Assembly: GCF_030177755.1 (NCBI RefSeq)
Contig: NZ_CP126539.1
Location: 892,001-956,000 of the forward strand
Source of the DNA: Devosia sp. RR2S18
GTDB lineage: Bacteria > Pseudomonadota > Alphaproteobacteria > Rhizobiales > Devosiaceae
Length of the DNA stretch: 64,000 nucleotides
Reading direction: 5' to 3'
The position numbers and the translations under genes were made by a program. The notes beneath the pieces were generated by a model. The model worked only from the letters and a program-made list of their open reading frames with translations, did not search any database and was not told the DNA's origin. Positions within the stretch are counted from its first letter, which is position 1. Every line of letters begins with the position of its first letter. This document shows positions 1 to 8,965 of the stretch, piece by piece.

Positions 1-781
1 TGGAGGGCGGATAGAATAGCCCGCACCCCCACTTATCGATCTGGCTCATATTGGCCGAGATGTTAGCGTGGGTGAGGAGGGCGCCCTTGGGGATGCCGGT
101 CGTGCCGCCGGTATATTGCTGAACGGCGACGTCGTTATCCGCGTCGATAGTGACGGGGGTCGGCTCGTGTCCTTGCTTGAGGAGGTCGTCAAAGAGAGTG
201 ATGTTCTCCCGGATGGGCGAGGCGCCGATCTTGGCCAGGTCCTTGCGCTTGGCCACCGAGAACAGGACTTTTTTGACTGTCGGCAGCGCGTTGGGGAAGT
301 GGCAGACGATCAGCTTCTTGACGTGGCCCGCCTGAACCAGGGCTTCAGCCTTCTCATAGATCTGCTGGAGGTCCAGGGTCACCATAAGGTCGGCGCCTGC
401 ATTGCCGGTGATGTGACTGAGCTCGTGGACGGTATAAAGCGGATTGCAGTTGACCACGGTGCCGCCGGCGCGCAGCACGGCGTAGTAGGCGATTGGGTAG
501 AACGGCGTGTTGGGCAGCATCAGCGCTACCCGGCTGCCCTTGGTAATGCCGAACTGCTGCTGCAATGCTCCCGCAAGCGCGGTGATCTTGCGGCCGAGTT
601 CTCCAAAGGTGGTGGTGCCGCCCAGGAAATCGAGCGCTACGGCGGAAGGGTTCTTGGCGCAGGCAGCCAGCACTTGCTCATGCACCGGACGGGTGTCGAT
701 GGGTGCATCCCACTGAATACCTTCAGGGTAGGAGGCAATCCACGGGCGAAGCGGGGATGCGGTGTCGATCGTGGTATCCAT
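1..781 (-). CDS. fadD: Long-chain fatty acid-CoA ligase, N-terminal part (runs off left edge)
   Basis: AMP-forming acyl-CoA synthetase that activates free fatty acids to acyl-CoA at the inner membrane, the entry step to beta-oxidation. The frame opens with ATG at 781 behind a strong GGAGGAAA ribosome site and is open to the window edge (about 260 residues seen). The ATP/AMP-binding P-loop YTGGTTGIPKG lies at about residues 223-233, and upstream of it is the typical N-terminal segment VALMLPNTPFYPIAYYAVLR. The C-terminal domain lies outside the window. It is divergent from the fadE-fadJ-thiolase operon and shares with it a 322-bp intergenic region holding two operator-like palindromes. The exact chain-length preference cannot be read from the sequence. 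Confidence 0.9.
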   Translation of the reverse strand, partial: MDTTIDTASPLRPWIASYPEGIQWDAPIDTRPVHEQVLAACAKNPSAVALDFLGGTTTFGELGRKITALAGALQQQFGITKGSRVALMLPNTPFYPIAYYAVLRAGGTVVNCNPLYTVHELSHITGNAGADLMVTLDLQQIYEKAEALVQAGHVKKLIVCHFPNALPTVKKVLFSVAKRKDLAKIGASPIRENITLFDDLLKQGHEPTPVTIDADNDVAVQQYTGGTTGIPKGALLTHANISANMSQIDKWGCGLFYPPS

Positions 782-844
782 GGCTTTCCTCCGGTGCCGT
801 TGCGGCGCGGGCTTTCCGCCCGATTTCTATAACTATTCCACGAG

Positions 845-860
845 TTGACGTTAGCGTCAA
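845..860. promoter_or_regulatory. Palindromic operator candidate 1 (LiuR/FadR-type)
   Basis: TTGACGTTAGCGTCAA has perfect 6-bp inverted arms TTGACG/CGTCAA around a 4-bp centre, nearer to fadD. It resembles the TTGACGTTWACGTCAA-like motifs I associate with MerR-family LiuR regulators of acyl-CoA and branched-chain amino-acid catabolism in proteobacteria. The regulator assignment is inference from motif shape and context. No regulator gene is visible in the window. Confidence 0.5.
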
Positions 861-949
861 ACGGCTGCCCGAACCTTTGGTTCGCTGCTGCGTTACGAGA
901 TCGGGAGGAGCCGTCCTGCGCAATTCACGGCGACGTATTGGGCGACGCA

Positions 950-965
950 TTGACGTTTACGTAAA
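950..965. promoter_or_regulatory. Palindromic operator candidate 2 (LiuR/FadR-type)
   Basis: TTGACGTTTACGTAAA shares 13 of 16 positions with the site at 845-860 and includes the perfect 10-bp palindrome TTTACGTAAA. Left ends are 105 bp apart, about ten helical turns, so both sites could be bound on the same face of DNA. It lies about 140 bp before the fadE start and could control the fadE-fadJ-thiolase operon. Confidence 0.5.
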
Positions 966-1103
966 GCGCGCTAAATTGTCCTCAATGAACCTGGGTACCT
1001 GCGCTATGATCCCGACGCGGTAACCCGATGCCGGCCTAGAGGGTAGGCACACACTACCGGGATTTGCGTCGATCCGGCGGGCGACGTTTTGGAGGGCGAA
1101 AAC

Positions 1104-3557
1104 GTGACTCTTGCGCTTATCATTATCACCCTAGTTGTCTTTGGCGTCTTGGCCATGCGGCAGAGCCCGCTTTGGCAATGGGGCCTGGCGGTGCTTGTCA
1201 TCGGCATTCTGAAGCAGGTCGGCTATGGCTCGACCAGCGTTCTGGGCTTTGTCCTGGCCTGCCTGCCTGGCATCGTTCTCCTGCTCCTCAGTGTTCCCGC
1301 CATTCGCAAGGCGACGGTCATCAAGCCCGTCTACGGCATGGTCAAATCCATCCTACCGCGCGTAAGCCGCACCGAGCAGGAAGCCCTCGATGCCGGTACC
1401 GTCGGCTGGGATGCCGAGCTCTTTTCCGGCAAGCCGGACTGGACCAAGCTGCGCTCGATACGCCCGCTGACGCTTTCTGCCGAAGAGTTGGCTTTCCTCG
1501 ATGGCCCGACCGAAGAAGTGTGTCGGATGATCGATGATTGGGATGCGCGCAACAATCTTACCGATCTGCCGCCCGAGGTTTGGCAGTTCCTCAAGGACAA
1601 GGGCTTCCTGGGCATGCTCATTCACAAGGAGCATGGCGGCCTAGGCTTCTCCGCCCAGGCGCAGTCGATGATCGTTTCCAAGATCGCCAGCCGCTCCGTG
1701 GCTGCGGGCATCACGGTAATGGTGCCCAACTCACTCGGACCGGGTGAACTGCTTGAAAAATACGGCACGCCTGAACAGAAGGAAAAATACCTCGGTCGCC
1801 TTGCCAAGGGGCAGGAAGTGCCATGCTTTGCGCTCACCGGAATTCACTCCGGGTCGGATGCTGGCGGCATGCGCGATATCGGCGTGGTCACCAAGGGCAC
1901 CTATCAGGGCAAGGAAGTGTTGGGCGTGCGTCTCTCCTGGGACAAGCGCTATATCACTCTTGCCCCCGTCGCCACGCTGGTCGGTCTAGCTTTCATCCTC
2001 AAGGATCCCAACAATCTCCTCGGCAAAGGCGAAAATGTCGGCATCACGCTGGCGCTGATCCCGGCTGATCACCCGGGCGTCGAGATCGGTCGCCGCCATT
2101 TCCCGGCGCGACAAGCCTTTATGAATGGTCCGGTTCGCGGCAAGGACGTGTTCGTGCCCCTCGATTTCCTGATTGGCGGGACCGCCTATGCCGGCCAGGG
2201 CTGGCGCATGCTGATGGAGTGCCTGTCTACCGGGCGTGCCATTTCGCTGCCGGCGATCGGCTCCACCTCGATCAAGCAGACGCTGCGCGTCACCTCCGCC
2301 TATGCCCGTATCCGGCGCCAGTTCGGCATTCCGGTCGGCGTCATGGAAGGCGTCGCCGAGCCGCTGGGCGAAATGGTCAAGCGCGCCTACACCTATGAGG
2401 CTGCCCGTCGGCTCACCGCCTCGATGGTGGATGAGGGTCAGCGGCCGGCAGTGATTTCGGCGCTGCTCAAGTACCGCACCACCGAAGCCATGCGCGACAG
2501 CGTCGACGACGCCTTCGACATCCATGGCGGGCGCGCCATTCAGGATGGCCCGAGCAACTACCTCTTTGGTGGCTACATGGCGACGCCGGTGGCGATCACG
2601 GTGGAGGGTGCCAATATCCTTACCCGTACGCTCATGACCTTCGCCCAGGGCGTGTTGCGCGCGCATCCCTATCTCTACAAGGAGATCCAGGCGGCGCAGA
2701 ATCCGAACCGGAGTGAAGGGCTGGACCAGTTCGACACCGCCTTTGGCGGGCACACCAGCTTCATGCTGCGCAACATGGTGGCGAGCTTTGTGCACGGCAT
2801 CACCAATGGTGCATCGGCCTCGACGCCTGTCGAAAATGACGTGGCGCGCTGGTACCGCCAGTTGCACCGCTATTCGCAGGCCTTTGCCCTGGTCGCCGAC
2901 TGGACCACCGTAACTCTAGGCGGTCAGCTCAAGAGCAAGCAGAAGATTTCGGGCCGACTAGCCGACATATTGGGTGATCTCTACCTGATGTCGGCAACGC
3001 TCAAGCGCTTTGAGGAGGAAGGGCAGCTGGCAGAGGACCGTGAGCTGGTCGATGCGATCATGGCAGACCGGATCGCGGCCATGGAAGCGACGTTTGGCGA
3101 AGTCTTCGCCAACTTCCCCAATGGCGCCATGGCCAATGCCATGCGCTTCCTCTGCTTCCCGCTGGGGCGGCGTGCGCGTCCTGCGAGCGACACGATCAAC
3201 TACCGCTTCGTGCAAGCCGTGCTGCGGCCGAGCAGCTTCCGTGACCGCTTGACCTTTGGGGTCTACACCACGATGGATCCAGATGACGTGACGGGTGTAC
3301 TGGAAGATGCGCTGGCCAAGGTCACCGAAGCCGAGGAGATCGAGGCGCGCTTCGTCAAGGCGGCGCGCCGTGGGGTTATCGAGCGTCGGCTGGACCGAGA
3401 TGCCATCGATGATGCCGTCGCGGCGGGTGTCCTAAACGACAACGAAGCCGGCATTATGCGAGCAGCGGATGAGGCCACCGAGCGGGTGGTTGCAGTAGAC
3501 GACTTCGCTGCGGATGAATTGGTGGCACCGCGGGAGCATCGCGTGGCGGCCGAATAG
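1104..3557 (+). CDS. fadE: Acyl-CoA dehydrogenase FadE-type, membrane-anchored
   Basis: First oxidative step of beta-oxidation: acyl-CoA to trans-2-enoyl-CoA with FAD. The product of 817 aa matches the long FadE class (E. coli FadE is about 814 aa) rather than the roughly 380-aa soluble dehydrogenases. Residues 1-65 form two hydrophobic segments. The flavin/substrate-region motif ALTGIHSGSDAGG is at 243-255, followed by DIHGGRAIQDGP near residue 472, and then the long C-terminal extension typical of FadE (ACDH_C/DUF1974). I chose the GTG at 1104 because GGAGG ends 8 bases before it. An in-frame TTG at 1089 overlaps that site and is unlikely. First gene of a tight fadE-fadJ-thiolase-small ORF operon. 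Confidence 0.92.
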   Translation: MTLALIIITLVVFGVLAMRQSPLWQWGLAVLVIGILKQVGYGSTSVLGFVLACLPGIVLLLLSVPAIRKATVIKPVYGMVKSILPRVSRTEQEALDAGTVGWDAELFSGKPDWTKLRSIRPLTLSAEELAFLDGPTEEVCRMIDDWDARNNLTDLPPEVWQFLKDKGFLGMLIHKEHGGLGFSAQAQSMIVSKIASRSVAAGITVMVPNSLGPGELLEKYGTPEQKEKYLGRLAKGQEVPCFALTGIHSGSDAGGMRDIGVVTKGTYQGKEVLGVRLSWDKRYITLAPVATLVGLAFILKDPNNLLGKGENVGITLALIPADHPGVEIGRRHFPARQAFMNGPVRGKDVFVPLDFLIGGTAYAGQGWRMLMECLSTGRAISLPAIGSTSIKQTLRVTSAYARIRRQFGIPVGVMEGVAEPLGEMVKRAYTYEAARRLTASMVDEGQRPAVISALLKYRTTEAMRDSVDDAFDIHGGRAIQDGPSNYLFGGYMATPVAITVEGANILTRTLMTFAQGVLRAHPYLYKEIQAAQNPNRSEGLDQFDTAFGGHTSFMLRNMVASFVHGITNGASASTPVENDVARWYRQLHRYSQAFALVADWTTVTLGGQLKSKQKISGRLADILGDLYLMSATLKRFEEEGQLAEDRELVDAIMADRIAAMEATFGEVFANFPNGAMANAMRFLCFPLGRRARPASDTINYRFVQAVLRPSSFRDRLTFGVYTTMDPDDVTGVLEDALAKVTEAEEIEARFVKAARRGVIERRLDRDAIDDAVAAGVLNDNEAGIMRAADEATERVVAVDDFAADELVAPREHRVAAE

Positions 3558-3592
3558 GCCGCCCACGCGCTAACGAAAAAAGAGGAGCAAGC

Positions 3593-5554
3593 ATGATCGT
3601 CCCCCAGGCGACCCAGACGAAGAACTGGAGCTTTCGTACCGATATCGAAAAGATCGGGTGGCTCACGATCAATACGCCTAGCGCGCCGGTCAACACGCTT
3701 AGCCGCGAAGCTATCATGGAGCTGGAAACCCTGGTTTCGAGCTTTGAGGAGATGGCCAAGTCGGGCGAGCTGGTGGGTGTGGTGCTCCTGTCCGGCAAGG
3801 ATAGCGGCTTTATCGCCGGCGCGGACATCAGCGAATTTGACGCCATGAGCGATTTTTCGGTCCTGCCCGAGGCTTTGCGGCGCACGCACGCGCTCTTCGC
3901 CCGCATCGAAGCGTTGAAGATCCCTGTCGTGGCGGGCATTCACGGCTTCTGCCTGGGCGGCGGGCTCGAACTGGCTTTGGCGTGCCACTATCGAATTGCC
4001 GTTTCCGACGATAAGACGCGCATCGGCTTCCCCGAGGTCAATCTCGGCATCTTCCCGGGTTTTGGCGGCACCGGGCGCTCCATTCGCCAGGCTGGCCCCG
4101 TTGACGCCATGCAGATCATGCTGACCGGAAAGATGCTGCGGGCGGGCGCCGCGCGCGGCCTCAATCTCGTTGACAAGCTTGTGCGCCACCGTGACATGCT
4201 GCGCTGGGAAGGCCGCAAGGCCGTGCTGCAGAAGCGCAAGTCCTCGCCGGCGCCCTTCGCCAAGCGCGTGATGGCGATGGGGCCCGCGCGTGGCTATGTC
4301 GTCACCAAGATGCGCGATCAGGTGCGCAAGAAGGCACGGCCGGAGCACTATCCGGCACCCTACGCGCTGATCGACCTGTTCGAAGCCCATGGCGACGATT
4401 GGCAGGCCATGATCCGGCACGAGATCGACGCATTCGTGCCGCTGATGGGCAGCGATACCGCGACCAATCTGCGCCGGGTATTCTTCCTTTCCGAAGGCCT
4501 CAAGAAGCAGGGCATCAAGGGCGCCCGCTTCGCGCGTGTCCATGTCATCGGCGCCGGTGTGATGGGGGGCGACATCGCCGCCTGGTGTGCCTTGCGCGGC
4601 ATGAGCGTGACGCTGCAGGACCTCGATATGGACCGCATCAAGCCTGCGCTGGAGCGCGGCAAGAAGCTGTTCAAGAAGCGCCTCAAAAAGAAGCACGAGG
4701 TCGATGCGGCCGTGATGCGCCTGGAAGCCGATCCGACCGGCAAGGGCGTCGCCCGGGCCGACGTGATTATCGAGGCGGTGGTGGAGCGGCTCGATATCAA
4801 GCAGTCGATCTTCCAGGGTGTGGAGGAAAGGCTCAAGCCGGGCGCGATCCTGGCCACCAACACCTCCTCCATTGAGCTCGAACGGATCGCGGAAGGGCTC
4901 AAGGACCCAGCCCGCTTAATCGGTCTGCATTTCTTCAATCCGGTGCCGCAGCTGCCGCTGGTGGAGGTCATCCGCTCCAAGTTCAACACCGACGAAGAAA
5001 TCGGCAAGGGCGCCGCCTTTGCGCTAGCTATCGGCAAGTCTCCGGTGGTGGTGAAGTCGGCCCCCGGTTTCCTCGTCAACCGCGTGCTGATGCCCTACAT
5101 GCTTGGTGCCGTCGAGCGCGTAGAGCGCGGCGAAAGCAAGGAACTGCTCGACGCTGCCGCTGTTGCCTTCGGCATGCCCATGGGGCCGATCGAACTCATG
5201 GACACAGTCGGGCTCGACGTCGGCAAGTCAGTGGCGACTGAATTGGGGCACGCGGTGCCGGAGGGCTCCAAATTCGATGGCCTGGTGAAGGACGGCAAGC
5301 TCGGCCGCAAGACCGGGCAAGGCTTCTATAAATGGGAAGATGGCAAGGCGCAAAAGGGCGACGTGCCCGCCCACGACGATCTGGCCGCGCTTGGCCGCGA
5401 ACTGGTCAAGCCGCTGGTGGATACGACCGAAGTGGTGGTCAAGGAAGGCGTCGTCGCCAGTGACGACCACGCCGACATCGGGGTGATCCTGGGGACGGGC
5501 TTCGCGCCCTTCCTCGGTGGTCCGCTCAAAGCAAGAAAAGACGGGAGGGCCTGA
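3593..5554 (+). CDS. fadJ: Bifunctional enoyl-CoA hydratase / 3-hydroxyacyl-CoA dehydrogenase
   Basis: Catalyses hydration of enoyl-CoA and NAD-dependent oxidation of 3-hydroxyacyl-CoA. The N-terminal crotonase domain (about 15-200) has the oxyanion segment FIAGADISEF and the two catalytic glutamates E126 (GGLELAL) and E148 (FPEVNLGIFPGFGGT). The dehydrogenase NAD-binding site VIGAGVMGGD is near residue 318, followed by TNTSSIELERIAEGL and GLHFFNPVPQLPLVEV, and the two C-terminal helical domains follow. At 653 aa it is shorter than E. coli FadB (729) or FadJ (714). Start ATG at 3593 follows AAGAGGAG. It lies 35 bp after fadE and 3 bp before the thiolase gene, so the three are almost certainly co-transcribed. 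The FadJ-type label rather than FadB is a judgement. Confidence 0.9.
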   Translation: MIVPQATQTKNWSFRTDIEKIGWLTINTPSAPVNTLSREAIMELETLVSSFEEMAKSGELVGVVLLSGKDSGFIAGADISEFDAMSDFSVLPEALRRTHALFARIEALKIPVVAGIHGFCLGGGLELALACHYRIAVSDDKTRIGFPEVNLGIFPGFGGTGRSIRQAGPVDAMQIMLTGKMLRAGAARGLNLVDKLVRHRDMLRWEGRKAVLQKRKSSPAPFAKRVMAMGPARGYVVTKMRDQVRKKARPEHYPAPYALIDLFEAHGDDWQAMIRHEIDAFVPLMGSDTATNLRRVFFLSEGLKKQGIKGARFARVHVIGAGVMGGDIAAWCALRGMSVTLQDLDMDRIKPALERGKKLFKKRLKKKHEVDAAVMRLEADPTGKGVARADVIIEAVVERLDIKQSIFQGVEERLKPGAILATNTSSIELERIAEGLKDPARLIGLHFFNPVPQLPLVEVIRSKFNTDEEIGKGAAFALAIGKSPVVVKSAPGFLVNRVLMPYMLGAVERVERGESKELLDAAAVAFGMPMGPIELMDTVGLDVGKSVATELGHAVPEGSKFDGLVKDGKLGRKTGQGFYKWEDGKAQKGDVPAHDDLAALGRELVKPLVDTTEVVVKEGVVASDDHADIGVILGTGFAPFLGGPLKARKDGRA

Positions 5555-5557
5555 TCC

Positions 5558-6841
5558 ATGGCTGAACTTCGTAAAGTCGCGATCGTTGGTTCGGCGCGCA
5601 TCCCCTTCGCGCGCGGCCACACGGCCTATCAGGACGAAACCAATCTCTCCATGCTGGCGACGGCATTCCGGGGCATTGCCGATAAGTACAGCCTGAAGGG
5701 CGAGAAGGTTGATGAGGTCATGGCGGGGGCGGTAATCGCCCATTCGCGCGACTTCAACCTGGCACGCGAAGCGATCATCGATGCAGGTTTTTCGCCACGC
5801 ACACCCGGCACCAATATGCAGATCGCCTGCGGGTCGAGCTTGCAGGCGGCGCTTAATCTGGGCGCCAAGATCGCTTCGGGCGAGATCGACAGCGGCATCG
5901 CCGGCGGCGCCGATAGCGTGAGCGATAGCCCCGTTGTGTTCGGCAACAAGTTTCAGCGCCGGATGATCGACCTGTCGCGGACCAAAACGTTCGGCGAGAA
6001 GCTGGCTACCTTCAAGGGGTTCAGTTTCGGAGAACTCTCGCCGGTGGCGCCCTCGACTGCGGAGCCGCGCACAGGCCTTTCTATGGGCCAGCATGCAGAA
6101 CTCATGGCGCGGGAATGGGGCTTGTCACGGCGAGCCCAGGATGAATGGGCGGTCAGCAGCCACCGCAAGGCAGCCAAGGCCTATGACGAAGGCTTCCACG
6201 ACGATCTGGTGATCCCCTTTGCGGGGTTGGCACGTGACAACAATGTGCGGCCCGACGCCAACCTCGACAAGATGTCCTCGCTCAAGCCCGCCTTCGACAA
6301 GAGTTCAGGGCAGGGCACCCTGACCGCTGGTAACTCAACGCCCTTGACCGACGGAGCCTCGGCCGTGCTTCTGGCCAGTGAGGAGTGGGCGCGTGAACGC
6401 GGGCTGCCGATCTTGGCCTATCTCACGACGGGCCGCGTGGCAGGCAATGACTTTGCGGGTGGCGAGGGCTTGTTGATGGCCCCCACCATCGCCGTGTCGG
6501 AAATGCTGGCGCGCCAGAAGTTGAGCTTCGCCGACATCGATTATTTCGAACTGCACGAAGCTTTCGCGGCGCAGGTGTTGTGCACCCTGCGGGCGTGGAA
6601 CGATCCCACCTACTGCAAGGACGTGCTCGGGCGTGATGAGGTGCTAGGGGAAGTGGATCCCGAGCAGATCAACGTCAAGGGCTCAAGCCTTGCCTATGGC
6701 CACCCCTTCGCGGCAACGGGCGCACGAATTTTGGGACTTACGGCCAAACTGCTCTCGACTGAGCCAGGCAAACGCGCTTTGCTGAGCGTCTGTACGGCAG
6801 GCGGCATGGGTGTCGCTGCCCTGGTTGAAAGTGCCGCATGA
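5558..6841 (+). CDS. fadI: Acetyl-CoA C-acyltransferase (beta-oxidation thiolase, FadI-like)
   Basis: Thiolytic cleavage of 3-ketoacyl-CoA to acetyl-CoA and a shortened acyl-CoA. All three thiolase catalytic motifs are visible: acyl-accepting C91 in QIACGSS, H382 in YGHPFAATG, and proton-donor C412 in CTAGGMG. The length of 427 aa fits the FadI branch (about 430 aa) better than classic FadA (about 390 aa). Start ATG at 5558 is preceded by GGGAGG. It is the third enzyme of the operon, so the set covers a complete beta-oxidation round beyond the dehydrogenase. Its stop overlaps the start of a 52-codon ORF. Confidence 0.9.
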   Translation: MAELRKVAIVGSARIPFARGHTAYQDETNLSMLATAFRGIADKYSLKGEKVDEVMAGAVIAHSRDFNLAREAIIDAGFSPRTPGTNMQIACGSSLQAALNLGAKIASGEIDSGIAGGADSVSDSPVVFGNKFQRRMIDLSRTKTFGEKLATFKGFSFGELSPVAPSTAEPRTGLSMGQHAELMAREWGLSRRAQDEWAVSSHRKAAKAYDEGFHDDLVIPFAGLARDNNVRPDANLDKMSSLKPAFDKSSGQGTLTAGNSTPLTDGASAVLLASEEWARERGLPILAYLTTGRVAGNDFAGGEGLLMAPTIAVSEMLARQKLSFADIDYFELHEAFAAQVLCTLRAWNDPTYCKDVLGRDEVLGEVDPEQINVKGSSLAYGHPFAATGARILGLTAKLLSTEPGKRALLSVCTAGGMGVAALVESAA

Positions 6842-6996
6842 GCGACAACGTTGTCCAGTTCCGCCGGATAGAGAAGAAACCTGATCCAAAGCCGCCCAAG
6901 CAGCGGCCAGAACTGCCCGGCTGGATCTGGTTTGTCGCACTCGTGGCGATCGCGGTCGCCATTTACCTTGTGCAACAAGCGGGCGTGCTCGGCTAG
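6838..6996 (+). CDS. Small single-pass membrane protein, end of fad operon
   Basis: A 52-aa product whose ATG overlaps the thiolase stop as ATGA, a sign of translational coupling. The N-terminal half is charged and proline-rich (IEKKPDPKPPKQRPELP) and the rest is one hydrophobic helix (GWIWFVALVAIAVAIYLVQQ, about 29-48). I do not recognise the family. The layout (cytosolic basic tail, one helix, short outer end) and the operon position suggest a membrane-anchoring or accessory peptide for beta-oxidation, but that is conjecture. It is too short for standard ORF thresholds and easily missed. Confidence 0.6.
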   Translation: MSDNVVQFRRIEKKPDPKPPKQRPELPGWIWFVALVAIAVAIYLVQQAGVLG

Positions 6997-7247
6997 CGGC
7001 AAGCCTTTCTCCAAGATGTGAACTGCACGCAAACCATTGGCGCGCCTCAATGGTATATGGCGTGTTAACAAGCGTGGCTGGCTTTACGTTTAGGTCAATC
7101 TTTTGCTTGTCAGTAGACGGAAAGCCGTAATACCGTCCAGCAATCTTGGCGTTTAGCGTAGCTGAACGTCCTGAGAGGAGACGACCTGCTCACAAAGGCA
7201 GGCGAGACAAAACGCTTCAGGAATTTCCACAAGGAGATGGGACGAGC

Positions 7248-8864
7248 ATGAAACTCACGCAAACCTTCAAAGCGGTTGCTACTGCCGGCACGCTTTCGCT
7301 CTTGATGAGCACCGCTGCCTCGGCCGTGACACTGCAGCTGCACAATGGCGGCGACCCCGGCTCGCTCGACCCGCACAAGGTTTCCGGCGATTGGGAAAAC
7401 CGTGTGGTTGGCGACTACATCGAAGGCCTCGTCACCGACAACGCCGCCGCCGAGCCTATTCCAGGCCAGGCCGAGAGCTGGGAAGTGTCGGAAGACGGTT
7501 TGACCTACACCTTCAAGCTGCGTGACGATATCTTCTGGACCGACGGCGAGCCCGTCACGGCAGAAGACTTCGAGTTCGCCTTCCAGCGCCTGATGGATCC
7601 GGCGACCGCTTCGGAATACGCGTACCTCCAGTACCCGATCAAGAACGCCGAGGCGATCAACTCGGGCGAGATCACCGACTTCAGCCAGCTCGGCGTCAAG
7701 GCGATCGACGACAAGACTCTCGAGATTACTCTCGAGCAGCCGACCCCGTTCTTCATCGAAGCACTGACCCACTACACTGCCTTCCCCGTGCCCAAGCACT
7801 TGGTTGAAGAGCATGGCGACCAATGGACATCCGTCGAGAACATCGCCGGCAACGGTCCCTACGAGATCGTAGAATGGATCCCGGGCTCCTATGTGCGCTC
7901 GGAAAAGAACGAAGAGTACTACGACGCCGAGAACGTGCAGATCGACGAGGTCTACTACCACGTCCTTGAAGATCAGGCGGCCGCTCTCAATCGCTATCGT
8001 GCTGGCGAGTTCGATATCCTCACCGACTTCCCGTCCGACCAGTACGCTTGGATGCAGGAAAACCTGCCCGGCCAGGCGCAGGTCGATCCGTTCCTGGGCA
8101 TCTACTACTATGTGATGAACCAGGAGCAGCCGCCGTTCGACGACGTTCGGGTTCGGGAGGCTCTCTCAATCTCGATCCTGCGCGATGTGATCGGTCCTGA
8201 TATCCTGGGCACCGGCGAACTGCCGGCCTATGGCTGGGTCCCGCCGGGCACCGGCAATTACGTTGAGGACGCTTACATGCCAGAATGGGCAGAAATGCCC
8301 TATGAAGAGCGTGTAGCTCGCGCCCAGGAACTGCTGACCGAGGCTGGTTACGGTCCGGACAATCCGCTTACCGTACAGCTTCGCTACAACACCAACGACA
8401 ACCACCAGCGTATCGCTGTGGCGCTCGCCGCCATGTGGGAGCCGCTGGGCGTCAATGTCGAGCTGTTCAACGCCGAAGTGGCCGTCCACTACGATGCACT
8501 GCGTGCCGGTGACTTCCAGCTCGGCCGTGCCGGTTGGCTGCTCGACTACAACGATCCGTCCAACACGCTCGATCTGCTCAAGACCGGCGTCGATCAGGGC
8601 GGCGAGATGAACTGGGGCAACAACTACGGTCGTTACTCCAACGAAGAGTTCGACTCGTTGATGGCTCAGGCTGCCACCGAGCAGGATCTCGACGCTCGCG
8701 CCGAGTTGCTGGCCCAGGCTGAAGAGATCGCCATGGACGAGTTCGCTGCTATCCCGATCTACTGGTACGTCTCCAAGAACGTTGTGTCGCCCAGCATCTC
8801 GGGCTTCGAAGACAACGCCAAGGACATCCACCGGACGCGCTGGCTCTCCAAGACGGAAGAGTAA
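7248..8864 (+). CDS. oppA: Peptide ABC transporter, periplasmic substrate-binding protein
   Basis: Family 5 extracellular solute-binding protein (OppA/DppA type) that captures oligopeptides in the periplasm. Residues 1-26 are a Sec signal peptide (basic start MKLTQTFK, hydrophobic core, AASA then VTLQL). The mature protein of about 512 aa carries family features such as LHNGGDPGSLDPHKV, EPIPGQAESWEVSEDGLTYT and LRDDIFWTDGEPVTAEDF. The long form (538 aa) fits OppA. I chose ATG at 7248, preceded by AAGGAGATGG, over in-frame upstream starts because it alone gives a proper signal peptide. It heads an oppABCDF operon and is separated from oppB by a stable hairpin. The ligand range cannot be read from sequence. 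Confidence 0.92.
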   Translation: MKLTQTFKAVATAGTLSLLMSTAASAVTLQLHNGGDPGSLDPHKVSGDWENRVVGDYIEGLVTDNAAAEPIPGQAESWEVSEDGLTYTFKLRDDIFWTDGEPVTAEDFEFAFQRLMDPATASEYAYLQYPIKNAEAINSGEITDFSQLGVKAIDDKTLEITLEQPTPFFIEALTHYTAFPVPKHLVEEHGDQWTSVENIAGNGPYEIVEWIPGSYVRSEKNEEYYDAENVQIDEVYYHVLEDQAAALNRYRAGEFDILTDFPSDQYAWMQENLPGQAQVDPFLGIYYYVMNQEQPPFDDVRVREALSISILRDVIGPDILGTGELPAYGWVPPGTGNYVEDAYMPEWAEMPYEERVARAQELLTEAGYGPDNPLTVQLRYNTNDNHQRIAVALAAMWEPLGVNVELFNAEVAVHYDALRAGDFQLGRAGWLLDYNDPSNTLDLLKTGVDQGGEMNWGNNYGRYSNEEFDSLMAQAATEQDLDARAELLAQAEEIAMDEFAAIPIYWYVSKNVVSPSISGFEDNAKDIHRTRWLSKTEE

Positions 8865-8882
8865 GCGTCAAACCATGATCAA

Positions 8883-8909
8883 GATCGCGGGGGCGATGTC
8901 CCCGCGATC
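8883..8909. repeat. oppA-oppB intergenic hairpin (REP-like, no T-run)
   Basis: Perfect 10-bp arms GATCGCGGGG and CCCCGCGATC surround a 7-base loop. No T-run follows, so it is more likely an mRNA-stabilising or partly attenuating stem than an intrinsic terminator. Such stems between a binding-protein gene and its permease genes commonly keep binding-protein mRNA in excess. Confidence 0.65.
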
Positions 8910-8965
8910 GGCTTTCCCGGCTTGCGCAGTGGACGCAGTGCACCGGACGTAAAAGGTCTACAGTC

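Larger units (their letters stand above)
782..1103. other. Divergent fadD/fadE intergenic region
   Basis: These 322 bases hold no convincing gene. They carry the leaders and presumably the promoters of fadD (minus) and fadE (plus), and two related 16-bp palindromes annotated separately. Just before fadE is GGAGG at 1091-1095. I could not fix -35/-10 hexamers with confidence. Confidence 0.6.

Noticed and set aside
1986..2867. 293-codon minus-strand open frame across fadE
   Set aside because: Antisense shadow of the well-supported FadE reading frame; high GC makes such long open frames common. No ribosome site or known domain.
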